Shown here piece after piece: positions 61,910 to 64,000 of a stretch of DNA of 64,000 nt (position 1 is the stretch's first letter; the number at the start of each line of letters is the position of its first letter). Source of the DNA: Kaistella treverensis. Its GTDB lineage: Bacteria; Bacteroidota; Bacteroidia; Flavobacteriales; Weeksellaceae. A program made the position numbers and the translations under genes. The notes under the pieces are model-generated. The model searched no databases. It was not told the origin of the DNA and was given only the letters and a program-made list of their open reading frames with translations. The stretch spans positions 992,001-1,056,000 of the forward strand of contig NZ_FORQ01000001.1 of assembly GCF_900114045.1 (NCBI RefSeq), given 5' to 3'.

Positions 61910-61917
61910 CAAAGATA
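61910..61917 (-). promoter_or_regulatory. candidate -7 box for the DUF2807 gene
   Basis: TATCTTTG on the minus strand, 29 nt before the ATG. No clear -33 box. Confidence 0.45.
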
Positions 61918-61971
61918 ATTTATTTCAAAATGAAATCTAAATTTTAGCTGCTCTAAAAGCAAAATTCTTTA

Positions 61972-62013
61972 TTTTAAAAAATTGCTCCCGCTTAGAAAGG
62001 TGCAATTTTTGAA
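61972..62013. repeat. intergenic palindrome copy
   Basis: AAAAAATTGCTCCCGCTTAG, AAAGGTGCAATTTTTG. It lies between divergent genes, so a terminator role is unlikely. Confidence 0.5.
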
Positions 62014-62021
62014 TACCGAAA

Positions 62022-63068
62022 ATGTCCCCAAATAAGCCCGAATTTTTTATGAAATCCAAAACCTTCATCAAAGTTACCGACAAAGGCATTTACTGCGTTC
62101 CAGGTAAATTTTACATCGATCCCTGGAAACCTGTGGATTTGGCGGTGATCTCTCACGGGCACGGCGACCACGCGCGTTGGGGAATGAAAAAATATCTTTG
62201 TCACCGCTTTACAAAACCAATTTTAAAGCACCGTATTGGTGAAGATATTGAAATTCAAACTGTGCAATATGGTGAAGAAATTGATATTAACGGCGTAAAG
62301 GTTTCGCTTTTTCCCGCCGGACATATCGTGGGTTCTGCACAGGTGAAAATGGAATACAAAGGTTATATCATTGTTTTTTCCGGCGATTATAAAACCGATG
62401 ACGACGGCTTATCGACACCTTTTGAACTCGTAAAATGCCATGAATTCATCACCGAAAGCACTTTTGGACTGCCAATTTATAACTGGCTGAAACCGCAGGA
62501 ATACGCGGAATTGATGCAATCCTGGATTCAGCAAAACCGCGAAAACGGAAAAACTTCGGTATTTATTGGATATTCTTTGGGAAAAGCGCAGCGAATTATG
62601 AAATCCATCGAAGGTTCGGGTAAAATTTTTGTGCACCGTTCCATCGGAAAATTGAATGAAGGCATGGAATCCGTGGGCATCGATTTACCGGCTTATGAAA
62701 CACTTGATTTCCAGGAAAGCATAAAACATGTTGATGGTGAAATCGTTATTTTGCCGCCCGCGCTTTTCGATTCCAATGTCATCAAGAAAATTCCAAACCG
62801 TGCGACAGCTATTTGTTCCGGTTGGATGCAGGTGCGCGGATCCCGACGCTGGCGCTCTGCGGACGCAGGTTTTGCGATTTCCGATCACGCCGATTGGACC
62901 GGATTATTAGAAACCGTAAAAGCAACCGAAGCTGAAAAAGTATATGTTACACACGGCCAAACTGCTGTTTTTTCGAAATATTTAAATGAAATCGGCATTA
63001 ATGCCGTGGAACTCCAAACCATTTTCGGTGACGAAGAAATTGCCGAAAAAGAACTCCTTGAAAACTAA
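62022..63068 (+). CDS. ligase-associated DNA exonuclease (metallo-beta-lactamase fold)
   Basis: The 348-residue product has VISHGHGDHARW (HxHxDH metal motif, about residues 45-56), LFPAGHIVGSAQVKM, IVFSGDYKTDDDG and a beta-CASP part with FIGYSLGKAQRIM and ISDHADWTGL. It resembles the SNM1/Pso2-like nuclease found next to bacterial ATP-dependent ligases. ATG 62049 is a possible later start. The DNA ligase ATG follows its stop directly (TAAATG), so they are co-expressed. Confidence 0.92.
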   Translation: MSPNKPEFFMKSKTFIKVTDKGIYCVPGKFYIDPWKPVDLAVISHGHGDHARWGMKKYLCHRFTKPILKHRIGEDIEIQTVQYGEEIDINGVKVSLFPAGHIVGSAQVKMEYKGYIIVFSGDYKTDDDGLSTPFELVKCHEFITESTFGLPIYNWLKPQEYAELMQSWIQQNRENGKTSVFIGYSLGKAQRIMKSIEGSGKIFVHRSIGKLNEGMESVGIDLPAYETLDFQESIKHVDGEIVILPPALFDSNVIKKIPNRATAICSGWMQVRGSRRWRSADAGFAISDHADWTGLLETVKATEAEKVYVTHGQTAVFSKYLNEIGINAVELQTIFGDEEIAEKELLEN

Positions 63069-64000
63069 ATGAAAGATTTCGCCAATCTCATCAATGCGCT
63101 TGACAGCACCAATAAAACCACCGCAAAAATTTATGCGATGGTAAATTATCTGGAAGTTGCCAATGAAAATGATAAGTTGTGGTTTTTGGCACTTTTCACC
63201 GGTAAACGTCCGAAAAGACCTGTAAACACCAATCTTTTAAAACAGTGGGCGCTAGAAATCACCGGACTTCCAGAATGGCTTTTTGTGGAATCTTATTCTT
63301 CGGTCGGTGATTTAGGTGAAACGCTGTCGCTGATTCTTCCCAATGCTGAAAACACCATCGAAAAATCTTTAACACAATGGATGACCGAACTTATCGCGCT
63401 CAAAGATTTTACAGAAGAGGAAAAGAAAAAATACGTTATCGAATCCTGGAACGGCTTGAACCACGTGGAGCGGTTCATTTTCAATAAATTAATCGGGGGC
63501 AGCTTTCGCATCGGTGTTTCGAAAAAACTGCTTATCAATGCGCTCTCTAAATTTTCCGGTGTTGACGGCAATATTTTGATGCATTCCATTATGGGAAAAT
63601 GGAAAATGGAAGAGGAAAATTTCGAAAATCTTATTCAGGGCACCAACATCAATCCCAACGAATCCAAACCGTATCCGTTCTGTCTCGCCTACCCGCTTGA
63701 AAAAAAAGTTGAAGATTTGGGCGACCGTAACCTCTGGCTGGCTGAATATAAATGGGACGGAATCCGCGGCCAGTTTATTAAAAGAAATGACGAAGTTTTC
63801 ATCTGGTCCCGAGGCGAAGAACTGGTCACTGAACAGTTTCCGGAAATCGCTTCAGCGTTAATGGAAGTCAGCGGAAATTTTGTGATCGATGGTGAAATTT
63901 TGGTTGTTAAAGACGACAAAGTTTTGAATTTTAATGAATTACAAAAACGACTAAACCGCAAAACCATTCCAAAAAAAATGCTCGAAGAACTACCAGTTCA
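63069..64000 (+). CDS. ATP-dependent DNA ligase, 3' part beyond the window
   Basis: The first 310 codons are present. The N-terminal DNA-binding domain (about residues 1-200) includes FTGKRPKRPVNTNLLKQWA and NKLIGGSFRIGVSKKLL, and the adenylation motif AEYKWDGIRGQ has Lys228 as the AMP-binding lysine, followed by IWSRGEELVTEQFPEI and IDGEILV. Family: ATP-dependent ligases linked to exonuclease and helicase partners, used in repair. The helicase and phosphoesterase genes usually in this operon would lie to the right. The frame is open to the window edge. Confidence 0.93.
   Translation, partial: MKDFANLINALDSTNKTTAKIYAMVNYLEVANENDKLWFLALFTGKRPKRPVNTNLLKQWALEITGLPEWLFVESYSSVGDLGETLSLILPNAENTIEKSLTQWMTELIALKDFTEEEKKKYVIESWNGLNHVERFIFNKLIGGSFRIGVSKKLLINALSKFSGVDGNILMHSIMGKWKMEEENFENLIQGTNINPNESKPYPFCLAYPLEKKVEDLGDRNLWLAEYKWDGIRGQFIKRNDEVFIWSRGEELVTEQFPEIASALMEVSGNFVIDGEILVVKDDKVLNFNELQKRLNRKTIPKKMLEELPV

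Overview
The window reads as chromosomal DNA of a flavobacterium, most likely a Chryseobacterium/Kaistella-type member of the Weeksellaceae (inference from gene content; no rRNA is present). Supporting signs are a complete gldKLMN type IX secretion (T9SS)/gliding core, a porZ-like T9SS gene, a DUF4270 lipoprotein, a half-length starch-synthase gene beside panC, TAnnTTTG-type promoter boxes without obvious Shine-Dalgarno sites, and AT-rich intergenic DNA full of short palindromes. About 57 protein genes (one cut by the right edge), one pseudogene and four tRNA genes are supported. No insertion sequence, prophage, CRISPR array or rRNA operon was seen.

Layout. 1-463 is gene-free and packed with repeats. 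464-6324 holds a Na+/solute symporter, a split transketolase, an exported protein of unknown role, a DUF488 protein and the wreck of a ClC chloride channel. 6356-8558 (minus) carries a ric iron-centre repair gene, an NsrR/IscR-type Rrf2 regulator with a small membrane protein, and an Lrp/AsnC regulator. tamB (minus) and tsaD-rsmE (plus) diverge with only 3 bp between their start codons. After trmH, ansA and tRNA-Ser comes a minus-strand oxidative pentose phosphate block: full-length tkt, gnd, zwf, pgl. 23784-34089 (minus) runs glgA-like, DUF4270, glmS, gldK, gldL, gldM, gldN and an FAD oxidoreductase; panC diverges from it.

35223-35570 is a tRNA-Lys/Leu/Lys cluster. Next are aroK, an S4-domain gene, an FKBP-like lipoprotein, recO, porZ, a 5'-nucleotidase split into two overlapping genes, dapA, a BtuF-like binding protein and mgtE. 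45566-48006 has a Nudix hydrolase, a PlsC-type acyltransferase and two small genes. 48070-54632 is a tyrosine/homogentisate degradation locus (hmgA, CoA-transferase, hpd, an exported protein, fahA, a flavin reductase-like gene). The right end has terC, an alpha/beta hydrolase, tandem M13 metallopeptidase lipoproteins, a DUF2807 protein and the start of a DNA-ligase repair operon.

The signal that annotated genes do not explain is the intergenic repeat content. One family is a roughly 35-55 bp degenerate palindrome (A-tract, core near GCCGTTTTAACGGC, T-tract) with 25 or more copies, some in tandem groups of four or five and two running into coding sequence. A second is an element with conserved arms around a hairpin whose sequence differs completely between three copies. 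A third is a short-word AAGCTTACAGC-like block. No complete new defence or biosynthetic system was recognised; these repeats are the best candidates for something undescribed.
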